This document shows positions 52,935-61,571 of a stretch of DNA of 64,000 nt, piece after piece; position 1 is the stretch's first letter; every line of letters begins with the position of its first letter. Position numbers and translations under genes: made by a program. Source of the DNA: Fimbriimonadaceae bacterium (GTDB lineage: Bacteria > Armatimonadota > Fimbriimonadia > Fimbriimonadales > Fimbriimonadaceae); NCBI GenBank assembly GCA_019454145.1, contig CP075366.1, positions 1,529,564 to 1,593,563 on the forward strand. The letters are read 5' to 3'. The notes under the pieces were generated by a model. The model was not told where the DNA came from. It saw only the letters and a list, made by a program, of their open reading frames with translations, and did not search any database.

Positions 52935-53540
52935 CTATGCGGATTTCTCATCAAGAATCGTGTTCAGATCAGTAATCAGCAGGTTTCGGTAATGGTTGTT
53001 TCCCCAGTGGGTTATCTTGACTCGGGGTTCTACTTGAAGACGAATTTTCTTATCGCCAACCAATGCTTCAATCGCTACCCAGCCTCCGAGTCCAATCCAG
53101 CTATGGATGTTTCGGCGTTTTGAAACGCTTTGAATTACCGACCATGGAAGCTCTATCTGGTGTTTTTCACCCCAAAATAGCAACCCCGATTCCTGAAATA
53201 CCAACCAACCTAAGTCTTCGTGTGGATCAAGCAATCCGTGTTTGCCCGGGCGAGAGAAGCCCACAAAAACCCGTTTGGAATGATCTTCAGGGAATTCGTT
53301 GCGGTATCGAAAATCCAGTTTTCGTTTTAAGCCACGATTGCCGATCAATCCGAGAAAATTAACGCTTAGCCAGCCAAAAGCGAAAAAGGCGGCTGCTAAC
53401 AGAACGGTTTTAACCGTTAGTCCATTCCGGGATGTTTCTTGGATAGCGAGCCACAAAATTGGCAAGACGAGCACGACAGGAATCAAATTTCCTGGCAATT
53501 GTCGCCACAAATTCCAAACCCGTCGCTCCCCAGAAGACAT
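52935..53540 (-). CDS. Membrane protein with two N-terminal helices and possible PH-like domain (201 aa)
   Basis: Residues about 15-35 (LIPVVLVLPILWLAI) and 43-65 (VLLAAAFFAFGWLSVNFLGLIG) are membrane segments. The remainder is soluble and beta-rich: LGWLVFQESGLLFWGEKHQIELPWSVIQSV (first half) has the alternation seen in bacterial PH-like domains. It ends in a helix (RNLLITDLNTILDE). No known family is recognised. It is divergent from the AddB-like gene, with only 15 bases between the two start codons. No Shine-Dalgarno is seen, and GATAAT sits 4 bases before ATG. Confidence 0.75.
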   Translation of the reverse strand: MSSGERRVWNLWRQLPGNLIPVVLVLPILWLAIQETSRNGLTVKTVLLAAAFFAFGWLSVNFLGLIGNRGLKRKLDFRYRNEFPEDHSKRVFVGFSRPGKHGLLDPHEDLGWLVFQESGLLFWGEKHQIELPWSVIQSVSKRRNIHSWIGLGGWVAIEALVGDKKIRLQVEPRVKITHWGNNHYRNLLITDLNTILDEKSA

Positions 53541-53555
53541 AATGATTATCTAACT
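53541..53555. promoter_or_regulatory. Back-to-back leaderless promoter region
   Basis: The two divergent start codons are 15 bases apart. GATTAT (53544-53549) reads toward the AddB-like gene and GATAAT (53550-53545) toward the membrane protein, so one sequence may serve as -10 box in both directions. Neither gene can have a normal ribosome-binding leader here. Confidence 0.4.
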
Positions 53556-56447
53556 ATGGCAGAACGACGACCTCGAGTGGTCATCGTGCCTCCCGGAGGC
53601 GCAGGCCTCAAGTACGCCCTTCAACAGATTTCAACGCCGAGCAGCTTTGTTACGGCTTTGGAAGACAGTGCTCTCCATACAGCAAAGCAAATGCTTGCTG
53701 AGCACCCGGTGGAAGAACTCATCCCTTTTGCGAGTTGCATCGGGCGAATTGCCGCGATGTGCGGCGATACAGGGCTGCCCCGGTTGACTGGCCCCCAGGC
53801 AATTCATTTAATTCAGCGTGCCGCAGCAATACAAAATCTAGATTCTCCGCTGAGGGCGGCTAGTTATTCGTACGGCCTCGCAAAAAATCTCGCAAAAGCC
53901 TTGACTGAACTTCGCTACCACAAGATCACCGCTGATGATTTGATTCAAGCGGCTGACAAGATTGACAACGAAATAACTGCAGGCCGATTGCGCGATTTGG
54001 CTGAGTTGATTCCTAACTACGAAGAGTATTGCCACGATAACGGACGTGAATTTGCGAGCGAACGCGCAGAGTTCTGCTTGGCTCAAACCGAAAAGCGGCA
54101 CTTCACGATTAAGCATTTGGTGGTCATCCTCACTGGAGAACCTAGCCCTATTTACAACGATTGGCTGAAATGGCTCGCTGGGCAAGGTGTGCAGGTGGAT
54201 TGCATCATTGCCGCGTGGCCGAATCAGCGCGGCGCGTTTGTACGAGAATTGGCTTGGGCAAATGAACTTGGTGATACTGAAGACTGGACACTGAGGGCCG
54301 CTCAAAACGAAAAGTGGACAGAAAGTCTGTTTCAACCGGGACGAACAAAACTTAGTAATTCTCCAATTTCCGTAAACCTGCTCACGATGGGAGACACACT
54401 CACCGAGTGCGAATGGATCATCCGCGAGATTCAGTACCTGCTGCAAGATAATGTGCCAGCAAATAAAATCGGCATATTCATCCGTGGTTCCGGTGACCAT
54501 ATTCCGTTGCTGGCGATTGCCGCCGAGCGACTGGGTTTGCCTCTTTCTGGCACACACTCCACGCCTTTGCATGCTAACGGTTTTGTTGCTGTTGCGCTTG
54601 AGCTTCTCAAAAGCCTGGCATCGAACGACGTTCGCACTTTGCGGTTTGCGCTGGCTAATAGCTATTTTCAGGTTCCAGCTCCAGACTTTGAGAAACTCTT
54701 GACATCTTTGACCGCGTTGCAAGCGCAACACGAAGACCCTTGGTCAGAGTTTGCGTTGGTCATCACCGAGAATTTGGATTATGCATGGCTACACCACTTG
54801 GTTGAGTGGCGAGAGCAAGCGATTTCCAGTCCAAAGACGCTGAGCGTTTGGTCGCAGTTTTTGCACACTCTTTGGGCGAATACACCTATCCTTGACCACG
54901 CCCTCCTCGGGCCGCTTGAATCAAAAACGCGAGATAGTCAGGCCTGGACTTTGATGCAGCGCACGATCAGAGACGCTGCTCTTTCCACTGATCGGAACAC
55001 CACCTTTACTTTTGCCGAATTCCTAAGTTTGGCAACCATGCTCTGGGAAGAAGAACAAATTATTTGGCACGACCAGGAATCAAACGTCAAGTTATGTACG
55101 AACCCCAACCAATTAGTTGGCTTTGACCATCTTTTCTGCCTGAATATGTTGGAAGGCACGCTACCTAAACGTCGCCGTCAAGATGCGGTTTTGGATGATA
55201 CAGATCGTCGTCTGCTATCCGAAGCATTGCCTGATCACCCGCCGCTTCCGCTGTCGACAAAAATATCTTCAGAAGAGCGTAGCCTGTTCATTACTCTTTG
55301 CAGTGCGGCGCAAAAATCACTCACTTTCAGCCATGCCGAAACGGGCGAAGATCGCGACAATATCGCTACTTTTTACTTAGATGAACTTGAAGAATTGTTG
55401 CCCGTAAAAAAACATACTTACAAGCGATCTGAGCTCACTCCGCCGGCAGAAAAATGTAAAAACTGGCCCGACCGTACATTGCAGGCCGCACTTGCCGGAA
55501 AAAGAGACTCCTTTGAACTTCCTCGGCTACAAGAAGAAAAAACTAGGGAAATGGTTCGCCCCGATTTAAGCGAACCGATTCCTGTGCGAGAACTTGCCCA
55601 GGCTGCCGCTTGCCCGTTCCGAGCGAGTTTGAGCCACCGGGTTGAGTTCAAAGCACCGGACAGTTCCCTGCCGATTCGGATTCTACGTTCCCTACCGCGC
55701 AAGGCCCAACTCATCAAGCAACCGACGGCAACTGCGGCGAAAGGGACATTGGTTGGCCTTGCCGCGAGTGAATTAGAAGACCACCTCCACCATTTGGATA
55801 ATTGGGAGCAAGCTCTTTACCACGACGCAATTATCCGCATTATTGAGGGTTGGGTTGATCGTGAGTTTCTCGCCCGAGAAGTTCTCAATTTGCACGAATT
55901 CAAATTGCAGACTAATTATTCGAGTCAGCAAGGCGAAACTCGGGCCATTCTCAAAGGTGATCCGCCACTCAAATTGCAGTATCACCTGGATGGATTGTAC
56001 GAAAAAGACAATCTGCGTATCGGATTTTTGTACGGCGCCTATCTCCCATGGAATCTATACGATGCCCAGAAAGACATTGAAAGTAGCTTGTGGGCGACTT
56101 TGCTTTTGATGACACTCGGCAAGCCCGGTGGGGAGACTTGTCTTATGGTTGACACATTAGAGGGCGACCGCCACTTAGTGACAAAAACAAAAGATCGGAG
56201 CTTTCTTACGCGGGGGATGTTGGGGGCAGGAATCACCCATACTTCGCTCACACCACGGGATGAAGATGACCGGGTAAGCGGAATTTTGCCTCGCCTGCAG
56301 ATAGAAATTGCTCAGGCAAGAGCCAGACTTTCCAAAGCAGAAGCTGTGCCAATAGCAGGCGACCATTGCACACGATGCACACTCGGAGACCTTTGCCGCA
56401 GCCACAACCAGTTTGGCGAATCTCAATCGCTGTTTGAGGATAGTTAA
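53556..56447 (+). CDS. AddB-like helicase/nuclease subunit with degenerate nuclease domain
   Basis: 963-aa protein. The N-terminal half resembles AddB/RexB (for example LTGPQAIHLIQRAA and NYEEYCHDNG). VVIVPPGGAGLKYALQQI takes the place of a P-loop and appears degenerate. The middle has GDTLTECEWIIREIQYLL and IGIFIRGSGDHIPLLAIAA, like inactive helicase domains. Four cysteines are placed as in the AddB iron-sulfur cluster: one in AACPFRASL (near 684) and three in HCTRCTLGDLCRS (near 937). Between them, where PD-(D/E)xK nucleases have G-x-IDRID and DYKTG, it reads YHLDGLYEKDNLRIGFLYGA, without the D/E-x-K. ATG 53556 chosen; the open frame runs further up to 53439. Stop is 2 bases before the helicase gene. 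Confidence 0.78.
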   Translation: MAERRPRVVIVPPGGAGLKYALQQISTPSSFVTALEDSALHTAKQMLAEHPVEELIPFASCIGRIAAMCGDTGLPRLTGPQAIHLIQRAAAIQNLDSPLRAASYSYGLAKNLAKALTELRYHKITADDLIQAADKIDNEITAGRLRDLAELIPNYEEYCHDNGREFASERAEFCLAQTEKRHFTIKHLVVILTGEPSPIYNDWLKWLAGQGVQVDCIIAAWPNQRGAFVRELAWANELGDTEDWTLRAAQNEKWTESLFQPGRTKLSNSPISVNLLTMGDTLTECEWIIREIQYLLQDNVPANKIGIFIRGSGDHIPLLAIAAERLGLPLSGTHSTPLHANGFVAVALELLKSLASNDVRTLRFALANSYFQVPAPDFEKLLTSLTALQAQHEDPWSEFALVITENLDYAWLHHLVEWREQAISSPKTLSVWSQFLHTLWANTPILDHALLGPLESKTRDSQAWTLMQRTIRDAALSTDRNTTFTFAEFLSLATMLWEEEQIIWHDQESNVKLCTNPNQLVGFDHLFCLNMLEGTLPKRRRQDAVLDDTDRRLLSEALPDHPPLPLSTKISSEERSLFITLCSAAQKSLTFSHAETGEDRDNIATFYLDELEELLPVKKHTYKRSELTPPAEKCKNWPDRTLQAALAGKRDSFELPRLQEEKTREMVRPDLSEPIPVRELAQAAACPFRASLSHRVEFKAPDSSLPIRILRSLPRKAQLIKQPTATAAKGTLVGLAASELEDHLHHLDNWEQALYHDAIIRIIEGWVDREFLAREVLNLHEFKLQTNYSSQQGETRAILKGDPPLKLQYHLDGLYEKDNLRIGFLYGAYLPWNLYDAQKDIESSLWATLLLMTLGKPGGETCLMVDTLEGDRHLVTKTKDRSFLTRGMLGAGITHTSLTPRDEDDRVSGILPRLQIEIAQARARLSKAEAVPIAGDHCTRCTLGDLCRSHNQFGESQSLFEDS

Positions 56448-56449
56448 CC

Positions 56450-58711
56450 ATGAGGTGGAATGATCAACAGCTAAAAGCCATCACTTCCCCTCGCGACCAT
56501 TTAGTTGTGGTCGCATCCGCTGGCGCGGGAAAAACTGAAGTCATTGTTCAGCGCTACCTTCGATATGTGAAAGATTCTGGATTCTCCCCTGAAGAAATCC
56601 TCGCCGTAACTTATACACATCGAGCAGCGGCATCAATGAAGCACCGCATAGTGAAAGAGTTGCGCGAAGCCCAACTTTTCGAGGCTGCTCAACTTGCGGA
56701 AACTGGACCGATCCAAACCATTCACAGTTTCTATGAACGACTCTTACGCGAAAACTCTGTCTGGGCAGGATTGAATCCAGATTTTGAGATTCTTGCGGAT
56801 TATGAAAGCAACCGTTTGTGGGATCTCTGCCTGCGGCAAGTTCTCACTTCAGATGAAGCAAATCAGGATGAAATCAAGCAATATCGCCAAGCTACCGCGG
56901 GTAAACGCAAGTGGGGAAGTTATTTGGAACTTGATTCGTTGCTTCGCGAGCAAGTCATTGGCAAAGTTATTGAACCGGCCAGAAACATTGGCATGACCTG
57001 GCAGTATTTGCGCGAGAATTTCAACCACCCAAAAACCATCCAAAAAAATTGGGAACAGTATTTGGATGACAAGAACTGGCCGACTGATACTGATCTAAGT
57101 TTTGGGATGAAGGTCAAACAATTTGGCAAATCGGATAAGCGCCATACAACTGGCGTAGTTTTCGACCAAGAAGTAAACCTTTTGGTCGGTCTCTGCCAAC
57201 TGGCCGCGCTAACCTGGGAACTGTACGAACGCGAGATGACGCGTACAGATAGATATGACTTCACATTATTGGAAAGCAAGGCAATTGAGTTGCTCACCGA
57301 ACATCCATCTCTCGCCGAGCGAATCCGGTCTCAGTATCGCGCAATTCTGCTTGATGAATCTCAAGATGCCAATCCCAACCAGTTTGGCTTTCTGTCGGCT
57401 TTGAACCTGGGAAATTCGCTTACAGTCGGCGACAGCCAGCAATCCATTTACCGCTTCCGAGGTTCGGTCAAAGAGATTTTTGAGACTATGGCGCAGGATA
57501 AGCCCATCCAACTTGACCTCAATTACCGCTCACATCCTGGAATCATTAATTTTGTCAACCATTTGTATGAAAAAACTTGGGCCGGGCATTATTCGCCTAT
57601 GGCTCCGGGGGCTCACCAACCCACCGAGCCTTTGGATTTTGAAGGGGTTGAGATTCTCGAATCACATCCTGACCATCCCGCGGCAACCACGGCTAACTTT
57701 GTGAAGAACATGATTGCTCAGGGTGACCCTCCGGGCGATATCGTCGTGCTAGTTCGTAATTCAAGTAGTGCTACCGCTATCCAAGGAGCTTTGGATGCAC
57801 TTGGAATTCCCAACCAGGCTAGCGGCACAAGCGAATCTCTTTTCACCCGTATGGAAGCCCGAGACATGGCGAATCTCTTGACCGCCTGCGTGCATCCGGA
57901 AAACGATTTCGTTCTCGCTTGCCTGCTTCACAGTCCCTATGTCGGTGTCTCGCTTGATACAATTGTGCAACTTGGCCAATCGCCCGGAATTTTCAACCAA
58001 CTGGCGGATTTTGAACCACTCATTCCCGAAGATAAGGAGAAAATTGAGAACTTTTTGAGTTGGTTCGTGGAGTTAAAGGCGTTCTGCGACCGATACTCGG
58101 CTTACGAAATCATCAATCGTGCACTCACCAATTCTCCCTATTTGGCGAATCTAGGAAGAAAAATCAATGGTGAACGGAATATCGCCAACACGCGCAAGCT
58201 TCTCACCATTGCAACAACTCACCAAGATTTAACACCGTTGCAGTTTGCCGATCGCTTCCGACACTTGCAAGTGCTTTCGCACCGCGAGCCGACTGCCCCG
58301 CTTCATGATCCAGATGCTCCAGTAGTGCGGATCATGACCATTCATAAATCGAAAGGCTTGGAGTTCAAGAATGTCATTGTGTATGGGCACGATCTCACTC
58401 CCCGAAAGGCAACTGCCAACACCGCCCGCATCATCACAGATTTCCGCAATGGAATGGCGTTCACCTGCCTTAAAGGGCCAAATGTGGTCTGGCAAGAAAT
58501 CGTCAATCGCAATGCAGAAAGTGAGCTTGCAGAAGAGTTCCGGTTGCTCTACGTCGCCCTCACGCGAGCGCAAAGCCGATTGATCGTCGGGGTGCGTCCG
58601 CCCAGCGCTAAGGGCAATAAAATCCCTCTCACCGAAACGTTGCTCCGCCCAATCCCACGGGCCGATTATCCTAAGTTCAAAATCAAGCATCACCCGGCAT
58701 CAAATCGGTAG
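56450..58711 (+). CDS. UvrD/AddA-like superfamily 1 DNA helicase without nuclease domain
   Basis: 753-aa helicase. Motif I VVASAGAGKTEVIVQRYL (23-40), Ia AVTYTHRAAASMKHR, II ILLDESQDANPNQ (near 300), III VGDSQQSIYRFRG (near 327), IV LDLNYRSHPGIINFVN, V IMTIHKSKGLEFKNVIVYG (near 628), VI EFRLLYVALTRAQSRLIVG (near 697). It ends soon after motif VI, so the C-terminal PD-(D/E)xK nuclease domain of AddA (about 1,200 aa) is missing. It is 2 bases after the AddB-like gene, and the two should form a complex. ATP-driven unwinding is certain by family; nuclease activity, if any, must come from elsewhere. Confidence 0.9.
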   Translation: MRWNDQQLKAITSPRDHLVVVASAGAGKTEVIVQRYLRYVKDSGFSPEEILAVTYTHRAAASMKHRIVKELREAQLFEAAQLAETGPIQTIHSFYERLLRENSVWAGLNPDFEILADYESNRLWDLCLRQVLTSDEANQDEIKQYRQATAGKRKWGSYLELDSLLREQVIGKVIEPARNIGMTWQYLRENFNHPKTIQKNWEQYLDDKNWPTDTDLSFGMKVKQFGKSDKRHTTGVVFDQEVNLLVGLCQLAALTWELYEREMTRTDRYDFTLLESKAIELLTEHPSLAERIRSQYRAILLDESQDANPNQFGFLSALNLGNSLTVGDSQQSIYRFRGSVKEIFETMAQDKPIQLDLNYRSHPGIINFVNHLYEKTWAGHYSPMAPGAHQPTEPLDFEGVEILESHPDHPAATTANFVKNMIAQGDPPGDIVVLVRNSSSATAIQGALDALGIPNQASGTSESLFTRMEARDMANLLTACVHPENDFVLACLLHSPYVGVSLDTIVQLGQSPGIFNQLADFEPLIPEDKEKIENFLSWFVELKAFCDRYSAYEIINRALTNSPYLANLGRKINGERNIANTRKLLTIATTHQDLTPLQFADRFRHLQVLSHREPTAPLHDPDAPVVRIMTIHKSKGLEFKNVIVYGHDLTPRKATANTARIITDFRNGMAFTCLKGPNVVWQEIVNRNAESELAEEFRLLYVALTRAQSRLIVGVRPPSAKGNKIPLTETLLRPIPRADYPKFKIKHHPASNR

Positions 58712-58728
58712 CGGTAGACTCACCACAC

Positions 58729-59604
58729 ATGGCGGATTCCATCCAGCAGTTTCAGTTGGCGTGTGTGCAGTTCCAACCTACTAAGGGCGACCTGAAAGCA
58801 ACGCTCGACCATTTGGCGGAAACCGCACTGCAAGCCGTCAGCGAGGGTGCCGACCTACTTGTTTATCCTGAATCTGCTACTACCGGATATGTATTGGAAG
58901 GTGGTGTCGATACCCTCTCGCTCACCACGGCAGAACTTTGCGCGGAACTTGAACCACGGTTCAAAAATGCAAGCAAGCCATTTGACATAGCCATTGGATT
59001 TTACGAATCAAATCCACGCCGACCATTTAATTCGGCGGCTTATTTAAGTTTCGACGGTACTAAGCTAAGTGCTCTGCACACCTACCGCAAAATTTTCTTG
59101 CCAACTTATGGCGTTTTTGATGAGCACCGCTTCCATGAAGAAGGCTCAGAACTCGGCGTCGTAGATACAAAATTCGGTCGTATTGGAATTTTGGTCTGCG
59201 AAGACGTTTGGCACTCGGTGCTTTCTACATTGCTTTGTGTTGCCGGATGCGAAATTATCCTTGTTCATTCCGCTAGCCCTGCTCGGAATTTCCAATCGCA
59301 TAAACCCGGTAACTTGATTCGCTACGACCGGATGCTGCAGTCGCTGTGCGAAGAACATGGCGTTTTCACGGCCATGGCTATGCTAAGCGGATTTGAAGGC
59401 GGAAAAGGCCTTACTGGCGGAAGCCAGGTCGTAGCGCCAAACGGAGAATGCTTAGTGCAAGCCAAAAATTTCGGCGAGCAAATCGTCATGACCAACGTTG
59501 ATCGCCGCCTGGTTGCACAGGCTCGATCCGGGACTCCGCTTGCCAGCGACCTCAAAGAGCGGTGGGCGGATATTGTTCGGATGGGTAGTAAGTTGGTCGA
59601 TTAG
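58729..59604 (+). CDS. Carbon-nitrogen hydrolase (nitrilase superfamily)
   Basis: 291-aa amidohydrolase. The catalytic triad is visible: Glu in LLVYPESATTGY (near 45), Lys in TYRKIFLPTYG (near 119), Cys in ILVCEDVWHS (near 157). FGRIGILVCEDVWHS resembles the glutaminase domain of NAD synthetase, but the synthetase half is not attached. It cleaves an amide; substrate unknown. TAGACT lies 8 bases before ATG, with no Shine-Dalgarno, in the 17-base gap after the helicase gene. Its end overlaps the convergent DUF1398-like gene by 4 bases. Confidence 0.9.
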   Translation: MADSIQQFQLACVQFQPTKGDLKATLDHLAETALQAVSEGADLLVYPESATTGYVLEGGVDTLSLTTAELCAELEPRFKNASKPFDIAIGFYESNPRRPFNSAAYLSFDGTKLSALHTYRKIFLPTYGVFDEHRFHEEGSELGVVDTKFGRIGILVCEDVWHSVLSTLLCVAGCEIILVHSASPARNFQSHKPGNLIRYDRMLQSLCEEHGVFTAMAMLSGFEGGKGLTGGSQVVAPNGECLVQAKNFGEQIVMTNVDRRLVAQARSGTPLASDLKERWADIVRMGSKLVD

Positions 59605-60023
59605 CTTTCGGCAGGAATTTCCACCATCGGGTATTCCTCTAGATAACTTTCACCAAACGCACCAACGTACTCAACCGTTCGGTTGATAAAGTCAACTTCG
59701 TAGCTCACAACGCCAGCTTCCCAGGTTCCGGTTAGAAACTCTCCGAAAGTTGTTTCTCCTGCCTGGTCGCGGCGGATTGCAGTGACGAGAGCACTTTCGT
59801 TGTACGGCGGAACGTCGGCAAATCCGCTCACCAACGGCTGACCTTGGATCACAACGATCCCTTTATCCGTATAAAACAGACTTTGGCACGAAGGCAAATG
59901 CCATACATTGCGCGTTGCCCCTGCTTGTCTTAAACACTCCGCTAGGTACGGAAATCCACCGACCTTCGGACGACCAACTTCGGCGCGTTGCATTGCATTT
60001 TGAATGGCTTCGATTGCGTTCAT
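59601..60023 (-). CDS. DUF1398 family protein (YbcV-like)
   Basis: 140-aa soluble protein: GGFPYLAECLRQAGATRNVWHL, then ALVTAIRRDQAGETTFGEFL and AGVVSYEVDFINRTVEYVG. This pattern matches DUF1398 (E. coli YbcV), as recalled from the family, whose function is not known. AAGAAG sits just before ATG. It stands alone, convergent with the nitrilase gene, and its upstream gap of 74 bases to the next gene holds nothing recognisable. Confidence 0.75.
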   Translation of the reverse strand: MNAIEAIQNAMQRAEVGRPKVGGFPYLAECLRQAGATRNVWHLPSCQSLFYTDKGIVVIQGQPLVSGFADVPPYNESALVTAIRRDQAGETTFGEFLTGTWEAGVVSYEVDFINRTVEYVGAFGESYLEEYPMVEIPAES

Positions 60024-60097
60024 GCTTCTTGTGCTGGAGATTACTGCAATCTGATGTGTTTGGACACTGTCACCCTAATTCATAATCCCCCGAATAA

Positions 60098-60547
60098 TTA
60101 CATTAGATTAATTTCAAATGGAAAGTCAGTGGCGTGCTGCTTGAGATATTGGAGAATCGGCTCAATCTCTTTGAAGTAGGCGATGGATTTGTACGTTGCC
60201 TTCCCTTCGTAAAAAAATATTTCACGAGTCAGACTGTCTTGACCAATACCCTTCAAACTGTTGTATAGAATTGTGAAGGTCATAGGTGGTCGATGAAACT
60301 CTAACCGATCATCCATTAAGCGCATATAGGATTTTCCAGCCCGTATCCGTATAGTTGCAAGTACTGCAACAGCTACAAGAAAACCTGCGCATGCAGTTAA
60401 AAGTCGATATGAATTTGATTCGGAGCCGAACGAGCCAATAACGTATCCCCAGAAGGAGAAAATAAAACAAAGCATCACTGCTTCGTAATTTGATGGAGGA
60501 GGTCGCAAAACTACGGATATTTTGATTTTTGTCGTCGATTGGATCAA
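60098..60547 (-). CDS. Small membrane protein of unknown function (149 aa)
   Basis: Two hydrophobic segments (AVMLCFIFSFWGYVIGSF and LLTACAGFLVAVAVLATI) are followed by a soluble part (YMRLMDDRLEFHRPPMTFTILYNSLKGIG) with the beta character of a bacterial PH-like domain, and it ends in a helix. The listed start is TTG 60547 with GAGAGG 11 bases upstream; ATG 60475 is the alternative and would start within the first segment. Similar in outline to the protein at 52935, without clear sequence identity. Family not recognised. Confidence 0.6.
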   Translation of the reverse strand: MIQSTTKIKISVVLRPPPSNYEAVMLCFIFSFWGYVIGSFGSESNSYRLLTACAGFLVAVAVLATIRIRAGKSYMRLMDDRLEFHRPPMTFTILYNSLKGIGQDSLTREIFFYEGKATYKSIAYFKEIEPILQYLKQHATDFPFEINLM

Positions 60548-60579
60548 AGTCGCTGCCGCCTCTCTAATAGTATTTCATT

Positions 60580-60615
60580 TACGTAAAATCCCCTCGGCGA
60601 ACGCCAAGGGGATTT
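60580..60615 (-). terminator. Rho-independent terminator of rplA
   Basis: Stem AAATCCCC / GGGGATTT (60586-60593 and 60608-60615), with inner GGCG/CGCC. On the minus strand GATTTTACG follows. It lies 21 bases beyond the rplA stop. Confidence 0.8.
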
Positions 60616-60636
60616 ATTACCGAACAAACTGCTCGT

Positions 60637-61362
60637 TTAATGACCAGCGACCTTGCCAGCTTCCGTGGGATCAAGTTTCACGCCTGGACCCATGGTGCTA
60701 CTAATGGTGATGGTTTGCAGGAATCGGCCTTTGCTGCTGGATGGCTTTGCCTTGATAACAGCGTCAAGAGCAGCAATGAAGTTTTCCTTGATTTGGTCTT
60801 CAGTGAAGCTTGCTCGTCCGATTGGCACGTGCACCACACCAGCTTTATCAATGCGGTACTCCACGCGGCTGGCGGTTTTGATTTCTTTAACTGCTTGACC
60901 AACTGAATCGGTCACTGTGCCGTTCTTTTTGTTTGGAGTTTTGGTTCCAAGGAACCGACCGATTTTCCCGATTTGAGGAGCCATGTCGCTTGCTGCGACC
61001 ATGACGTCAAATCCTTTCCAACCTTCTTGAATCTTCTTAATCAGGTCTTCGTCGCCCACGAAGTCTGCGCCTGCGGCGGTCGCTTCTTTAGCCAAGTCGC
61101 CCTTAGCCAAAACCGCAACGGTTTTATTCTTTCCGGTTCCGTGGGGAAGGTTGGTAATACCGCGAACGTTTTGGTCGCTCTTGCGAGGGTCGATACCCAA
61201 CTTGATGGCAAGGTCAACGCTTTCGGGGAATTTAGCGGTGGCTTTTGATTTCACCAACTTAATGGCTTCATCAACGGTGAAGGTTTGCTCGAAGTCAACA
61301 CCCTTTGTTAATTCAATAAATCGCACGGAGTGTGCGCTCTTTTTTTTAGTTTTCTTTGCCAT
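60637..61362 (-). CDS. rplA: Ribosomal protein L1
   Basis: 241-aa protein with N-terminal basic stretch (MAKKTKKKSAHSVRF), VDLAIKLGIDPRKSDQNVRG, LPHGTGK, DMAPQIGKIGRFLGTKTPNKKNGTV (first half), and the C-terminal YRIDKAGVVHVPIG and TISSTMGPGVKLD. All match L1. It binds 23S rRNA at the L1 stalk and usually represses its own mRNA. GGAGG is 7 bases before ATG. Upstream one would expect rplK; instead there is a 209-base region then a divergent gene, so L1 is monocistronic here. A hairpin leader (next feature) may be its autoregulatory site. Confidence 0.97.
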   Translation of the reverse strand: MAKKTKKKSAHSVRFIELTKGVDFEQTFTVDEAIKLVKSKATAKFPESVDLAIKLGIDPRKSDQNVRGITNLPHGTGKNKTVAVLAKGDLAKEATAAGADFVGDEDLIKKIQEGWKGFDVMVAASDMAPQIGKIGRFLGTKTPNKKNGTVTDSVGQAVKEIKTASRVEYRIDKAGVVHVPIGRASFTEDQIKENFIAALDAVIKAKPSSSKGRFLQTITISSTMGPGVKLDPTEAGKVAGH

Positions 61363-61370
61363 GTGGCCTC

Positions 61371-61426
61371 CGTGGTACTAAGCAGTTCTGCACGCAGAAC
61401 CTCCCACTGGCGCGTATAGTACCACG
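61371..61426 (-). promoter_or_regulatory. Hairpin leader of rplA, candidate L1 autoregulation site
   Basis: CGTGGTACTA (minus strand 61426-61417) pairs perfectly with TAGTACCACG (61380-61371), enclosing an inner hairpin GTTCTGC/GCAGAAC. The strand between carries GTGGGAGG (61407-61400), a sequence also found at the L1-binding helix of 23S rRNA in E. coli. It ends 8 bases before ATG and would cover the Shine-Dalgarno when bound. Confidence 0.55.
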
Positions 61427-61571
61427 CTCATTTGAGCCTACACCGGGTCCGGTATTCCGGCCCAGCATCCCGAGATTGACCCTCAAGGGGGTAGGTAACC
61501 TGCTCGGCAAGACAACGACGTCGGTTTGCATTTGCATATAAGTCCGGCGCCGGCAAGGAAAACCCACTCTT
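61427..61571. other. Structured-looking intergenic region between rplA and the saccharopine-dehydrogenase-like gene
   Basis: GGGTCCGG-TATT-CCGGCCC, CCCTCAAGGG and a distant CCTAC/GTAGG pair give a compact fold on either strand. Part of it must hold the two divergent promoters. It matches no riboswitch or tRNA that I know; a T-loop GTTCGAAT is absent. Confidence 0.35.

Noticed and set aside
53838-54731. Minus-strand open frame of 297 codons over the AddB-like gene
   Set aside because: Shadow of the plus-strand coding frame; composition is Cys/Arg/Phe-rich without motifs.
61430-61500. tRNA gene between rplA and the dehydrogenase gene
   Set aside because: The outer CCTAC/GTAGG pair is too short a span, and no T-loop or anticodon arm can be drawn.
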